Shown here piece by piece: positions 44,302 to 52,892 of a DNA stretch of 64,000 nucleotides (positions within the stretch are counted from its first letter, which is position 1; each line of letters begins with the position of its first letter). The stretch is taken from NCBI RefSeq assembly GCF_009762795.1, contig NZ_CP046400.1, forward strand, positions 186,001-250,000, in the 5' to 3' direction. Both the position numbers and the translations under genes were made by a program. The DNA is from Pseudodesulfovibrio cashew (GTDB taxonomy: Bacteria; Desulfobacterota; Desulfovibrionia; Desulfovibrionales; Desulfovibrionaceae). The notes beneath the pieces are model-generated. The model was given only the letters and a program-made list of their open reading frames with translations, had not been told where the DNA came from and ran no database searches.

Positions 44302-44820
44302 ATGCATGATATTCGTCTAATCTGGTGCCACGGTTCACTGAGTGAACCATGGGGCGCCAAGTCCAGATACCTGGCTGGCGTGGCCGAAACCGCCGGGCTG
44401 GAGATGGACGCCCTGGATTTTCGGGATCTCGACGACCCGGACGATCGAGTGGAGCGCATGGTGTCCCACCTGGAGGGCTCGGACGTGCCCGCCATCCTCG
44501 TAGGTTCCAGCATGGGGGGCTACGTGGCCGCCGCCGCTTGCAGCCGCCTGAAGATCGCCGGAATCTTTCTCCTCGCGCCCGCCTTCTACCTGCCGGGATA
44601 CGCCACCCATGTCTTCAACGGCCTGCCCAAGGCCGTCACCGTGGTCCACGGCTGGCGGGACGATGTGGTTCCCGTGGAAAATGCCATCCGTTTCGCAAGC
44701 CTCCACCGGGCCGAGTTGCACGTCCTCGACGACGGCCACCGGCTGGCCGCCAGCACCGAGGCCCTCGGCGTATATTTCTTCAATTTCCTCGATGCCATCA
44801 AGGGCGGAGACCAGGCATGA
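44302..44820 (+). CDS. Small alpha/beta hydrolase (YqiA-like)
   Basis: A 172-aa esterase-type hydrolase. The nucleophile Ser is in VGSSMGGYVA (near residue 71), the acid in VHGWRDDVVP (near 114) and the His in VLDDGHRLAAS (near 148), a complete triad. The oxyanion region is IWCHGSL at the start. GGGGAGAGG precedes the ATG. It starts 36 bases after the kinase gene and its stop overlaps the next start (ATGA). Cytoplasmic; substrate unknown. Confidence 0.88.
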   Translation: MHDIRLIWCHGSLSEPWGAKSRYLAGVAETAGLEMDALDFRDLDDPDDRVERMVSHLEGSDVPAILVGSSMGGYVAAAACSRLKIAGIFLLAPAFYLPGYATHVFNGLPKAVTVVHGWRDDVVPVENAIRFASLHRAELHVLDDGHRLAASTEALGVYFFNFLDAIKGGDQA

Positions 44821-45971
44821 TCCCGGCCCGCCGCGTCATTGCTCTCCTGGCGGCCCTGGTTGTGCTGCTGGCCTGCGCACCGAGCCTGGCAGAGGAGTCC
44901 TTTCCCCTGCGCCCCTACTATCCCGAGGTCCGCTACATGAGCACCGAGCAACTCCTCAGGGACTACACCCGGACCGTGGTTGTCGATATCCGCTCCAGCT
45001 TCGAGTACGATGTGGCGCGCATCAACAAGGCCAAGCTGCTTCCCCTGACCACTCCGGACTTCGGAGAAAAGCTGGAAAAGCTCAGGCCCAAGGACGATCC
45101 CACGCCCATGGTCTTCTATTGCAACGGGCACAGCTGCGCCAAGAGCTACCAGGCAGCCCAGGTCGCCCTCTCCCTTGGATTTTCCCACGTCTTCGCCTAT
45201 GACGGGGGCATCTTCGACTGGATCGGAGCCGCACCCGACAAGGCCACGCTCATGAATGAGACCCCGGCCCGCAAGGACCGGATCATCTCCCCGGCCCAGT
45301 ACGAGACGCGACTTCTCGGCTTCGACGAATTCTCCCGCCAGGCCATGGAAAAGGATACCGTCACCATAGACATCCGCGACCCGTTCCAGCGCTCCATGCG
45401 ACCGCGCATACCTGGCGTTCGCAACATTCCCCTGGACCCCCTGCTCGACCTGGTTGTCTCGCGCATCTGGACGGAAAAACGGCTCCTGTTCTTTGACGCC
45501 GTGGGCAAGCAGGTCCGCTGGCTCCAATACTTCCTGGAGTCCTACGGCTACTTCGACTACGCCTTCCTGCGCGGCGGCATGCGCGCCATAGAGCACGATC
45601 GGGGCAAGGCCGAACCGGTCATCGAGGCCAACCGCTCCATAGTCTCCAACCAGGAGATGCTGCTCACCCTTACCGCCGACGGCAGGCTGGACAACAGCGA
45701 CCGCAAGGTCATGAGCTTCCTGCTGGCCAACGTCAAATTCGACAACTACATCGTGGTGGGCCTGGGTGACGCGGTGAAGACCCTGTCCATGGGCCGGGAC
45801 CTGCTCATGAGCACCATGCGCAAGCTCGACCAACTGCAATACGCCACCCACTCGGTCATGCAGGACTCACTCATCGTCAAGGTGGACCCCCGCCTGGCCT
45901 GGAAGGGCAAGCCCGGCACCAAGGCGTGGAAGGACAAACTGGCCGAATTCCGGGCCTCGGTGAGGGATTAG
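44817..45971 (+). CDS. Exported tandem-rhodanese protein, second domain degenerate
   Basis: A 384-aa protein with a signal peptide; LLAC at residues 17-20 could be a lipobox, otherwise cleavage falls near SLAEE. Rhodanese domain 1 (about 35-145) has an active-site-like loop YCNGHSCAKSYQAA. Domain 2 (about 170-260) has DIRDPFQRSMRPRIPGVRNI and FFDAVGKQVRW at the loop, where Cys is absent. A C-terminal helical region (about 285-384: DGRLDNSDRKVMSFLLANV) is unfamiliar. Translationally coupled to the hydrolase and four bases from the binding-protein gene. Possibly a periplasmic sulfur or redox sensor; inference. Confidence 0.78.
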   Translation: MIPARRVIALLAALVVLLACAPSLAEESFPLRPYYPEVRYMSTEQLLRDYTRTVVVDIRSSFEYDVARINKAKLLPLTTPDFGEKLEKLRPKDDPTPMVFYCNGHSCAKSYQAAQVALSLGFSHVFAYDGGIFDWIGAAPDKATLMNETPARKDRIISPAQYETRLLGFDEFSRQAMEKDTVTIDIRDPFQRSMRPRIPGVRNIPLDPLLDLVVSRIWTEKRLLFFDAVGKQVRWLQYFLESYGYFDYAFLRGGMRAIEHDRGKAEPVIEANRSIVSNQEMLLTLTADGRLDNSDRKVMSFLLANVKFDNYIVVGLGDAVKTLSMGRDLLMSTMRKLDQLQYATHSVMQDSLIVKVDPRLAWKGKPGTKAWKDKLAEFRASVRD

Positions 45972-45975
45972 ACTC

Positions 45976-46938
45976 ATGCGCCGCGCCGTATACAACCTGC
46001 TCCTGCCCCTGGCCGTCCTCGTGCTGCTTTCGCCCGTGGCTTTTGCCGCAGAGAAGGCTTCCCTGGTCCTGCAATGGACGCCGCAGGCCCAGTTCGCCGG
46101 ATTTTTCATGGCCCAGGAAAAGGGCTTTTACGCCGAGGAAGGCATCGACCTGACCCTCATCTCGGGCGGTCCGGACGTCCTGGCCAGCGAATACCTGGAG
46201 ACGGGCAAGGCCGAATTCGCCACCATGTTTCTCTCCTCGGCCCTGCAGCGGCGAGCCACCCTGCCCGTGGTCAACGTGGGGCAGTTCGGCCAGCACTCGG
46301 CCCTGATGCTCGTGGCCATCAAGGGCAGGGGCATCGAGCGCATCGAAGACCTCGGCTGGAAAAAGATCGGCCTCTGGGCCAATGAATTCCAGATCCAGGC
46401 CCGCGCGCTGTTCAAGCGCAAGGGGCTCAAGGTCACGGTGGTGCCCCAGTCCGACTCCCTGGACCTGTTCATGCGTGGCGGAGTGCAGGCGGCCTCGGCC
46501 ATGTGGTACAACGAATACCACACCCTGCTCTCCTACGGCCTGGACGAGTCCGAACTGATCCCCTTCTTCTTCCGCGATTACGGCCTCGACTTCCCTGAAG
46601 ACGGCATCTACTGCCTGGATACGACCGCAGAGAAGAAACCGGAACTGGCTCGCGCCCTGGTCAGGGCTACGGCCAGGGGATGGCGCTACACCTTCGATCA
46701 CCCCGACGAGGCGCTGGATACCGTGCTCAGCCGGATGCGGGAGGCGCGGATTCCCGCCTGCCGCGCCCACCAGAAATGGATGCTCGCCCGGATGCGGGAC
46801 ATCATGGTCGAAGGCGACGTGCCGTCCATGGGCATCTTGCGCCGCAAGGACTTCGAGCGCGTCCGGGACGTACTCCTGGAAACGGGATTCATCAGCAACA
46901 AGACTGACTTCAACGATTTTTACCGAGGTGAGCGATGA
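45976..46938 (+). CDS. NMT1/THI5-like periplasmic binding protein
   Basis: A 320-aa substrate-binding protein with signal peptide (LLLPLAVLVLLSPVAFA). The hallmark of the NMT1/SsuA group is VLQWTPQAQFAGFFMAQEKG, followed by YAEEGIDLTLISGGPDVL and the hinge region KIGLWANEFQIQA. Typical ligands are thiamine precursors or small organosulfur compounds. No ABC ATPase or permease is nearby. It overlaps the next gene, a membrane phosphatase, by ATGA. It may therefore act as a ligand sensor rather than in uptake; inference. Confidence 0.88.
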   Translation: MRRAVYNLLLPLAVLVLLSPVAFAAEKASLVLQWTPQAQFAGFFMAQEKGFYAEEGIDLTLISGGPDVLASEYLETGKAEFATMFLSSALQRRATLPVVNVGQFGQHSALMLVAIKGRGIERIEDLGWKKIGLWANEFQIQARALFKRKGLKVTVVPQSDSLDLFMRGGVQAASAMWYNEYHTLLSYGLDESELIPFFFRDYGLDFPEDGIYCLDTTAEKKPELARALVRATARGWRYTFDHPDEALDTVLSRMREARIPACRAHQKWMLARMRDIMVEGDVPSMGILRRKDFERVRDVLLETGFISNKTDFNDFYRGER

Positions 46939-48872
46939 TCCAGCGACGCGGCCTCGCCTTCAAGCTCGCACTCTCCATCCTCGGCTGCGCCCTGCTCGTG
47001 GTGGCGGCCATCCTTGCCTATACCTACCAGTATTCCCGGGATATCATCCTGCGACAATCCAGGGAGCACTCGAGGAGCCTGGCCATCGAGACCGCCAGCC
47101 GCATAGACTCGGTGCTCGCGGGCGTGCAGAAGGTGGCCTCCAACATCGCCTTCTCCCTGGAAGACGCCAGCCTGACCGAAGAGGAGATCCTGGACCTCAA
47201 CCGACGAGTGCTTGCCAACAACCCTGAAATCTACGGTATGGCCATCGCCTTCGAGCCCTATTTCCTGACGCCCGACAAGCTCTACTTCGCGCCCTACCAT
47301 TATCGGTCCGGCAACCGAATCGCCTACACCAATCTCGGGTCGCCGCAGTACCGCTATTTCTACATGGACTGGTACCAGCTTCCCAAGGAACTGGGCCGCG
47401 CGGTCTGGACCGAACCGTACAGCGACGAAGGCGGCGGCAACGTGACCATGGCCACCTACTCCGTGCCGTTCTATCGAACCGAGCACGGGCAGCAGGTATT
47501 CGCCGGCGTGGTCACCGCGGACATCTCCCTGGATTGGCTCCAGGAGATGGTCCATGAAATCAAACTGTTCGACACAGGCTACGCCTTCCTTATCTCCCGC
47601 TACGGCACGTTTGTCACCCACCCGGAAAAACACCTGGTCATGAACCAGACCATCTTTTCGCTGGCCGAGGAGACCGGCTCGACCCAACTCCGCCAGGTGG
47701 GCCGGGACATGGTCGAAGGCAAGCGCGGGTTCGTCCAGCTGAAGGAGGACCGGGGCGAGGCCAAGCGTTATCTCTATTACACCGGGCTGAAGAACGGAGG
47801 CTGGTCCCTGGGCGTGGTCTTTCCCAAGAGTGAGATGATGGCCGACGTCTACTCCCTGTCCAAGGCAACCGGTCTCATCGGCCTCGGCGGCTTCGCGGTC
47901 CTGGCCCTGGTCGTGATCGTGGTGGCCCGCCGCATCACCTGGCCCCTGACCGAACTCTCCGGCTCCGCCCTGGAGATCGCCTCGGGCAACCTGGACCTCA
48001 AGCTCCCGGATATCGGGAGCAACGACGAAGTAGGCGAGCTGGCCGAGTCCTTCTGGATCATGAAGACCTCCCTCAAGCGGCACATCGCAAACCTGACCGC
48101 CACCACCGCGGCCAAGGAGCGCATCGAATCCGAACTGCGCATCGCCCGTGACATCCAGATGGGCATCCTGCCCAAGCTCTTTCCCGCATTCCCGGATCGC
48201 GACGAATTCGAGGTCTTCGCCTCCATCGAACCGGCCAAGGAGGTGGGCGGCGACCTCTACGACTTCTTCTTCGTGGACGAAACCCACTTCTGTTTCCTGG
48301 TCGGCGACGTCTCGGGCAAGGGCGTGCCCGCCGCCTTTTTCATGGCCGTGACCAAGACCCTGCTCAAGGTCGTGTCCGAGCGGGGGCTTGATCCGGGCGA
48401 GGTGCTGACCAAGGTCAACTCGGACCTGGCCGCCGACAACGAGTCGTGCATGTTCGTGACCCTGTTCCTGGCCGTCATCGACATCGAGACCGGCGAGACC
48501 CGCTACGCCAACGCCGGGCACAACCCGCCAATCTTCCTGAAAAAGGGCGAAAAGCCGGAGTGGGTCCCCCCCTTGGGCGAACCCGTGGCGGGCATCATGG
48601 AAGGCTTCGAGTATTCCACCAAGACCATGGTCATGGACCCGGGCGACATCCTCTTCATCTACACTGACGGCGTGACCGAGGCCATGAACCCGGCCAAGCA
48701 AATCTACTCCGACGACCGGCTCATGGACCTGCTCACCTCCATGCGCGACCCGGCTGCCACCGCCATGATCAGGGACATAGACACCTCCATCAAGGACTTC
48801 ACCCAGGGCGCGGAACAGTCGGACGATATCACCATGCTCGCCATGCGCTTCCAGGGGCCGGACAAGAGCTGA
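46935..48872 (+). CDS. Membrane sensor PP2C-type phosphatase (CACHE-HAMP-SpoIIE)
   Basis: A 645-aa protein: transmembrane helix near residues 10-30, periplasmic double-CACHE domain (about 35-300; FEPYFLTPDKLYFAPYHY, GVVTADISLDWL, FLISRYGTFVTHP), helix 2 near 305-328, HAMP (PLTELSGSALEIASGNLDLK), a coiled linker, then an RsbU/SpoIIE phosphatase domain (about 400-640). Metal Asp residues are in EVGGDLYDFF, VGDVSGKG, YTDGVTEA and SDDIT. Such enzymes dephosphorylate anti-anti-sigma factors, but none is encoded nearby. Coupled to the binding-protein gene; last of the operon. Confidence 0.92.
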   Translation: MIQRRGLAFKLALSILGCALLVVAAILAYTYQYSRDIILRQSREHSRSLAIETASRIDSVLAGVQKVASNIAFSLEDASLTEEEILDLNRRVLANNPEIYGMAIAFEPYFLTPDKLYFAPYHYRSGNRIAYTNLGSPQYRYFYMDWYQLPKELGRAVWTEPYSDEGGGNVTMATYSVPFYRTEHGQQVFAGVVTADISLDWLQEMVHEIKLFDTGYAFLISRYGTFVTHPEKHLVMNQTIFSLAEETGSTQLRQVGRDMVEGKRGFVQLKEDRGEAKRYLYYTGLKNGGWSLGVVFPKSEMMADVYSLSKATGLIGLGGFAVLALVVIVVARRITWPLTELSGSALEIASGNLDLKLPDIGSNDEVGELAESFWIMKTSLKRHIANLTATTAAKERIESELRIARDIQMGILPKLFPAFPDRDEFEVFASIEPAKEVGGDLYDFFFVDETHFCFLVGDVSGKGVPAAFFMAVTKTLLKVVSERGLDPGEVLTKVNSDLAADNESCMFVTLFLAVIDIETGETRYANAGHNPPIFLKKGEKPEWVPPLGEPVAGIMEGFEYSTKTMVMDPGDILFIYTDGVTEAMNPAKQIYSDDRLMDLLTSMRDPAATAMIRDIDTSIKDFTQGAEQSDDITMLAMRFQGPDKS

Positions 48873-48945
48873 CCTCGGCTGTTGCAGTGCAAAAAAGCTA
48901 ACAATCCATATTTCAACCGCTTATCCGGCATTCCCCCGCTCTTTT

Positions 48946-48979
48946 AGGGCGCTCTTCTCGAAAAACACCGCCCTTTTTT
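48946..48979 (+). terminator. Terminator after the sensory operon
   Basis: A 6-bp stem AGGGCG/CGCCCT around a 17-base loop, followed by TTTTTT. Modest stem, good T-run. Confidence 0.6.
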
Positions 48980-48988
48980 CGGTTTTCG

Positions 48989-49018
48989 TTGACGCAAAGT
49001 CGAAAATGGGGCTAATTT
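48989..49018 (+). promoter_or_regulatory. Promoter of CII-like gene B
   Basis: TTGACG and TAATTT separated by 18 bases, about 40 bases before the regulator start. Confidence 0.5.
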
Positions 49019-49056
49019 GCATACTAGCCAGCAATTCCAACATGTGGGGGGTAAAC

Positions 49057-49374
49057 ATGTTCGAGAAAAGCGTGACAAAGAAGATGCAGGACATTGTCCT
49101 GGGTGGCAGGGTTCCGGCCAAACAGGTGTGCCGGGAAATCAAGAAACCGTATTCAACATTGCTGCGGGAGCTCAATCCGTTCGACAACCACGCCAAGCTC
49201 GGCGCGGAGACCATGTTCGAGATCGTCAAGGCGACGCACAACGTCTCCATCCTCGAATTCATGGCAAGGGAGCTGGGTTATACACTCATGCCCATGGAGC
49301 GGGACAATCCCGTCGGCAGGCCCAAAGGCCGCAAGACCACGGAGCGCGTGCGTCGCCAGGCAGCGACAATGTAG
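49057..49374 (+). CDS. CII-like small DNA-binding regulator B
   Basis: A 105-aa paralogue of the protein at 41610: both share MFE-x-x-VTK, KPYSTL(M/L)RE, NPFD and AKLGAET. This copy has a C-terminal extension VGRPKGRKTTERVRRQ, an AT-hook-like basic tail that may strengthen DNA binding. A GGGGGG tract precedes the ATG. It lies 184 bases after the phosphatase gene. Probably represses or activates the adjacent sensory genes or itself; inference. Confidence 0.72.
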   Translation: MFEKSVTKKMQDIVLGGRVPAKQVCREIKKPYSTLLRELNPFDNHAKLGAETMFEIVKATHNVSILEFMARELGYTLMPMERDNPVGRPKGRKTTERVRRQAATM

Positions 49375-49398
49375 CCGTTCTCTTACCGGCCCTTCATC

Positions 49399-49426
49399 GC
49401 CCCCCGTGCGCGACGCACCGGGGGGC
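49399..49426 (+). terminator. Probable terminator after CII-like gene B
   Basis: GCCCCCCGTGC pairs with GCACCGGGGGGC with one bulge. Only a weak T-stretch follows. Confidence 0.55.
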
Positions 49427-49547
49427 TTGATTGCGTGATAATCCGGTGAAGAGGGCACCTTGCATTTTGACTTTTCAGGATAATTGGTTTTAATTAATGG
49501 TTGCGCGTCAACGCACTCAAGCCACACCATTTCCCAAGGAGGAACTC

Positions 49548-50816
49548 GTGTCTCAGGATACATTCAACAAAGCGCTCGCCGTGGGCCGCCCGCCGAACGT
49601 GGTCCGGAATTTCCCCAACTCCCAGGCGCTCATCGTCAGCGGCAAGGTCATCGACCGCGCCATGCTCGCCAAAGGGCAGGCCATGACCATCGCCGCCAAC
49701 GGCCGCAACATCTTCGTCATCGAGGGCGCGCTCAAGGCCGCCCAGCGCGCCAACGCAGCCATCATCATCGAGATCGCCCGCAGCGAGTCCACCTACTGCC
49801 CGACCACCCTGTGGAACATCGCGCGCCGCGTGGACTATCTCTGCAACATGCACAACATCACCGTGCCCGTTGCCGTCCATGCCGACCATTACTTCATGAA
49901 GAAGTGGGATGACGTGCCCGTGGCCAAGGCCGAGATTTCGTCCGTCTTCGACGCGGGCGTCACCTCCATCGCCATCGACGCCTCGCACATGACCGACGAT
50001 CTCAACCTGCTCGCCAACATCGAAGTCTCCTCGTCCATCCCCTCCTGGGCCGGATACGAGACCGAAATCGGCGAGATCAAGGGTGAATTCGGTCTCTCCA
50101 CTCCGGTGGAAGCCAAATATCTCTGCCAAGGGCTCAACGCCCATGGCCTGTGCCCGGACTGGATCGCCCTGAACAACGGCACCACCCACGGCATCGAGGC
50201 CTCCGGCGAAGGCATCCAGGTGGACGTCACCGCTGAAATTCACGAAGCCCTGAAGGCCTACGGCACCTCCGGCGCACAGCACGGCACCTCGGGCAACGAC
50301 TCCGCCCGCCTGCGCGAAATCGCCGCCAAGACCAAGACCACCAAGGCCAACGTGGCCACCGCTCTCCAGATGATCGGCTGGGGCGTCAAGGTCAACGACT
50401 TCGGTAACGCCATCATGACCGATGACGGCCGCTTCGACAAAGTGCCCGGCGAAGGACTCCAGGACGCCCTCTGGGAAGAAATGGTCGCCTACGCCGATGC
50501 CAACGACATCCACGGCGGCAACTACAAGAAGCTCAACCTGCCCTTCGAGCGCCGCTGGCAGGGCCAGGATGCCACCTCCCGCGACCGCATGGCCAAGGCC
50601 GTCGAGGATTTCGTCCACCACCTGCTGGTGGATGTGTTCAACGCCGATGGCACCGCCGACATCGCCTGCGACCTCATCCTTGAGGCCGGTTCCTACGACC
50701 TTGGCGCCAAAGCCGAGCAGTTCGAGGACCCTGCCGAGTGGACCGAGGAGAAGATCAAGGCCAGAGCCGCCGCCATCGATACCGACAAGGGCCCTGAAGG
50801 GGACTTTGACGACTAG
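49548..50816 (+). CDS. Class II fructose-bisphosphate aldolase-type enzyme
   Basis: A 422-aa zinc-dependent aldolase. Class II marks: VAVHADHYFMKKW (zinc His), DASHMTDDLN (catalytic/second-shell), LNNGTTHGIEASGEG and AQHGTSGNDSARL (zinc His plus phosphate loop). It is longer than E. coli FbaA (359) and KbaY (284), with an acidic C-terminus. Glycolytic or gluconeogenic aldol cleavage is likely; the exact sugar is not provable here. The start is a GTG at 49548 with AAGGAGG five bases upstream, giving MSQDTFNKALAVG. Confidence 0.85.
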   Translation: MSQDTFNKALAVGRPPNVVRNFPNSQALIVSGKVIDRAMLAKGQAMTIAANGRNIFVIEGALKAAQRANAAIIIEIARSESTYCPTTLWNIARRVDYLCNMHNITVPVAVHADHYFMKKWDDVPVAKAEISSVFDAGVTSIAIDASHMTDDLNLLANIEVSSSIPSWAGYETEIGEIKGEFGLSTPVEAKYLCQGLNAHGLCPDWIALNNGTTHGIEASGEGIQVDVTAEIHEALKAYGTSGAQHGTSGNDSARLREIAAKTKTTKANVATALQMIGWGVKVNDFGNAIMTDDGRFDKVPGEGLQDALWEEMVAYADANDIHGGNYKKLNLPFERRWQGQDATSRDRMAKAVEDFVHHLLVDVFNADGTADIACDLILEAGSYDLGAKAEQFEDPAEWTEEKIKARAAAIDTDKGPEGDFDD

Positions 50817-50837
50817 GGTGTAGCGATATGCCAATGC

Positions 50838-50877
50838 AAACCGGCCCGACCGCTTGTGCGGTTGGGCCGGTTTTTTT
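50838..50877 (+). terminator. Rho-independent terminator after the aldolase gene
   Basis: Stem AAACCGGCCCGACCGC with a TTGT loop and one bulge, then seven T residues. Confidence 0.93.
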
Positions 50878-51588
50878 GTGGTTGGCCGGGGGGGTAAGAA
50901 GCTGTTATTTTTGCAATAAGGTGGGTTGTTGCCGCACTCCGCAAAGAGCCGGTGTTGGAGCGTTCCGCTCCTCCCCCTCCAGGAATCGCGCTTGCAGCGC
51001 GAACAGAGCCGTGTTTGGGGGCTGTGCCCCCAAAAGCCCTCCATGCCCTCCCGGCGGGGTCCATTTCTTTTGCTGCGCCAAAAGAAATAGACGAAAGAAA
51101 AGGAGCTTGGAGCGTCACCCCCGCCCCGATCTCGCTGGCGAGAATCTCATCCAACCCGGTCGGCTCCGGACTACGTTGAGTGAAACGCTCTGCCAGCCTT
51201 ATCAGTCGGAGGCCGTCAGGCTCCTTCGTACAGCGGCTGAAGAGCCGCCGACCAGTTTGGTGAGCTTCTAGGCCCGCGAGCAAGGGGCTGACTGCGGAGC
51301 TTCGGATGGAAAGGCGAAGAGCCCAATGGCTTCTTTCTAATTCGTAGAGAGGTGCTAGCTCGACTTGACGGACGGCTGCAGCTACAAAAAAGCGCGTCTT
51401 TTGCCTTCTTTTGAACGCGCTAGACTAGCGGTAACCGTTGGCGAGTCTTCGAGCCTTACGGATAGCGACAGCAGAGCAAAGACGGTCGCCCCGAAAGGGG
51501 CGAAATCCTTCCTACATCAATCGCCGCCTGAAAGGTGGCTTCCTCATCTCTTCCTCTTTCTTCCAAAAGAGACAGGAGACAAGCAAAA
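50878..51588. other. Hairpin-rich non-coding region
   Basis: About 710 bases with no supportable gene; frames lack ribosome sites and have poor codon use. Three perfect hairpins follow one another: TCGCGC-TTGCA-GCGCGA (50986-51002), TTTGGGGGC-TGT-GCCCCCAAA (51014-51034) and ATTTCTTTTG-CTGCGC-CAAAAGAAAT (51063-51088). A small CCCC-GAAA-GGGG stem lies near 51490. The remainder shows no recognisable feature. Confidence 0.6.
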
Positions 51589-52686
51589 CTAGACGTTGAA
51601 CAGGAAGTGGGCGACGTCCCCGTCATGCATGACGTAATCCTTGCCCTCGACGCGCAGGACGCCTTCGGCCCGGCACTTGGCCTCGGACCCGTACTGGACG
51701 TAATGGTCGTAGCTGATGACCTCGGCACGAATGAAGCCGCGCTCGAAATCGGTGTGGATGACGCCCGCGGCCTGGGGGGCCTTGTCGCCCTGATGAATGG
51801 TCCAGGCACGGACCTCTTTGACGCCGGCGGTGAAGTAGCTGATCAGCCCGAGGGAGTGGAAGCCGGTGCGAATAATCTGGTGCAGGCCGGACTCCTCGAT
51901 GCCGAAGGATTCCAGAAACTCCTGCTGCTCCTCTTCCTCCAGGCCCACGAGTTCCTCTTCCATCTTGGCGGAAATCTTGACGAACTCGGCACCGCGTTCA
52001 GCGGCCAGCTTGCGCACGGACTGGACGTAGTCGTTGTCTTCCATCAGACCGTCTTCGTCCACGTTGGCGCAGTAGATAACGTTCTTGGCGGTGATCAATC
52101 GCAGCTCGGCGAGCAACTCGGCCAGCCCCTTGCGTTCTTCGGTGAAGGTGGCGGCGGGCTGTCCCTGGTCGAGATGGGCGAGGAGCGCCTTGGCCGCCTC
52201 GATCTTGGGGGCCAGGGTCTTGTCGCCCTTGACCATCTTTTCCATGCGCTCAAGCCGATTCTCCAGAACCTGGACGTCGGCGAGGATCAGCTCGGTTTCG
52301 ATAACCTCGATGTCGCGCAGGGGATCAACGGAGTTGGCCACGTGAATGACGTCGTCGTTGTCGAAGCAGCGGACCACGTGCAGGATGGCCTGGGTCTCGC
52401 GGATGTTGCCGAGGAACTTGTTGCCCAGTCCCTCGCCCTTGGAGGCGCCTGCCACCAGGCCCGCGATGTCCACGAAATCCACGGTGGAGTACTGCACGCG
52501 CTGGGGCTTGACCAACTCGGCCAACACCTCGATGCGCGGGTCCGGCACGGGCACCACGGCCTTGTTGGGTTCGATGGTGCAGAAGGCGTAGTTGGCGCTC
52601 TCCGCGTTCTGGGCCTTGGTCAGGGCGTTGAAAAGCGTGGACTTGCCCACATTGGGCAGGCCGACGATACCGATGCTGAGTGACAT
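51589..52686 (-). CDS. ychF: Redox-regulated ATPase YchF
   Basis: Obg-related P-loop protein that prefers ATP, binds ribosomes and affects oxidative-stress responses. The 365-aa protein has G1 GLPNVGKST (residues 8-16), G3 DIAGLV, the non-canonical NxxE/NVDED G4 region ([10 protein letters not shown]), a coiled-coil insertion (about 130-200) and the TGS domain ([25 protein letters not shown]). It is monocistronic. Confidence 0.95.
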   Translation of the reverse strand: MSLSIGIVGLPNVGKSTLFNALTKAQNAESANYAFCTIEPNKAVVPVPDPRIEVLAELVKPQRVQYSTVDFVDIAGLVAGASKGEGLGNKFLGNIRETQAILHVVRCFDNDDVIHVANSVDPLRDIEVIETELILADVQVLENRLERMEKMVKGDKTLAPKIEAAKALLAHLDQGQPAATFTEERKGLAELLAELRLITAKNVIYCANVDEDGLMEDNDYVQSVRKLAAERGAEFVKISAKMEEELVGLEEEEQQEFLESFGIEESGLHQIIRTGFHSLGLISYFTAGVKEVRAWTIHQGDKAPQAAGVIHTDFERGFIRAEVISYDHYVQYGSEAKCRAEGVLRVEGKDYVMHDGDVAHFLFNV

Positions 52687-52892
52687 GGATGCTCCTGGAA
52701 AAGAGATTGCCGGACAAAACCGGCGCGGTGCTGGAAGTACCGTCCTTTATCGGTGAATGCAAGCAACTTTTCCGTCACGCCCCTTGAAGGGACCGCTGTA
52801 CATGGGAGAAAAATGCCACAGGACACGCCTTGATGGGGAGGACTGGAGTGGGGTAGGATGGATAATCGAAAAGCTCCAGCCAGAGGAACCGC

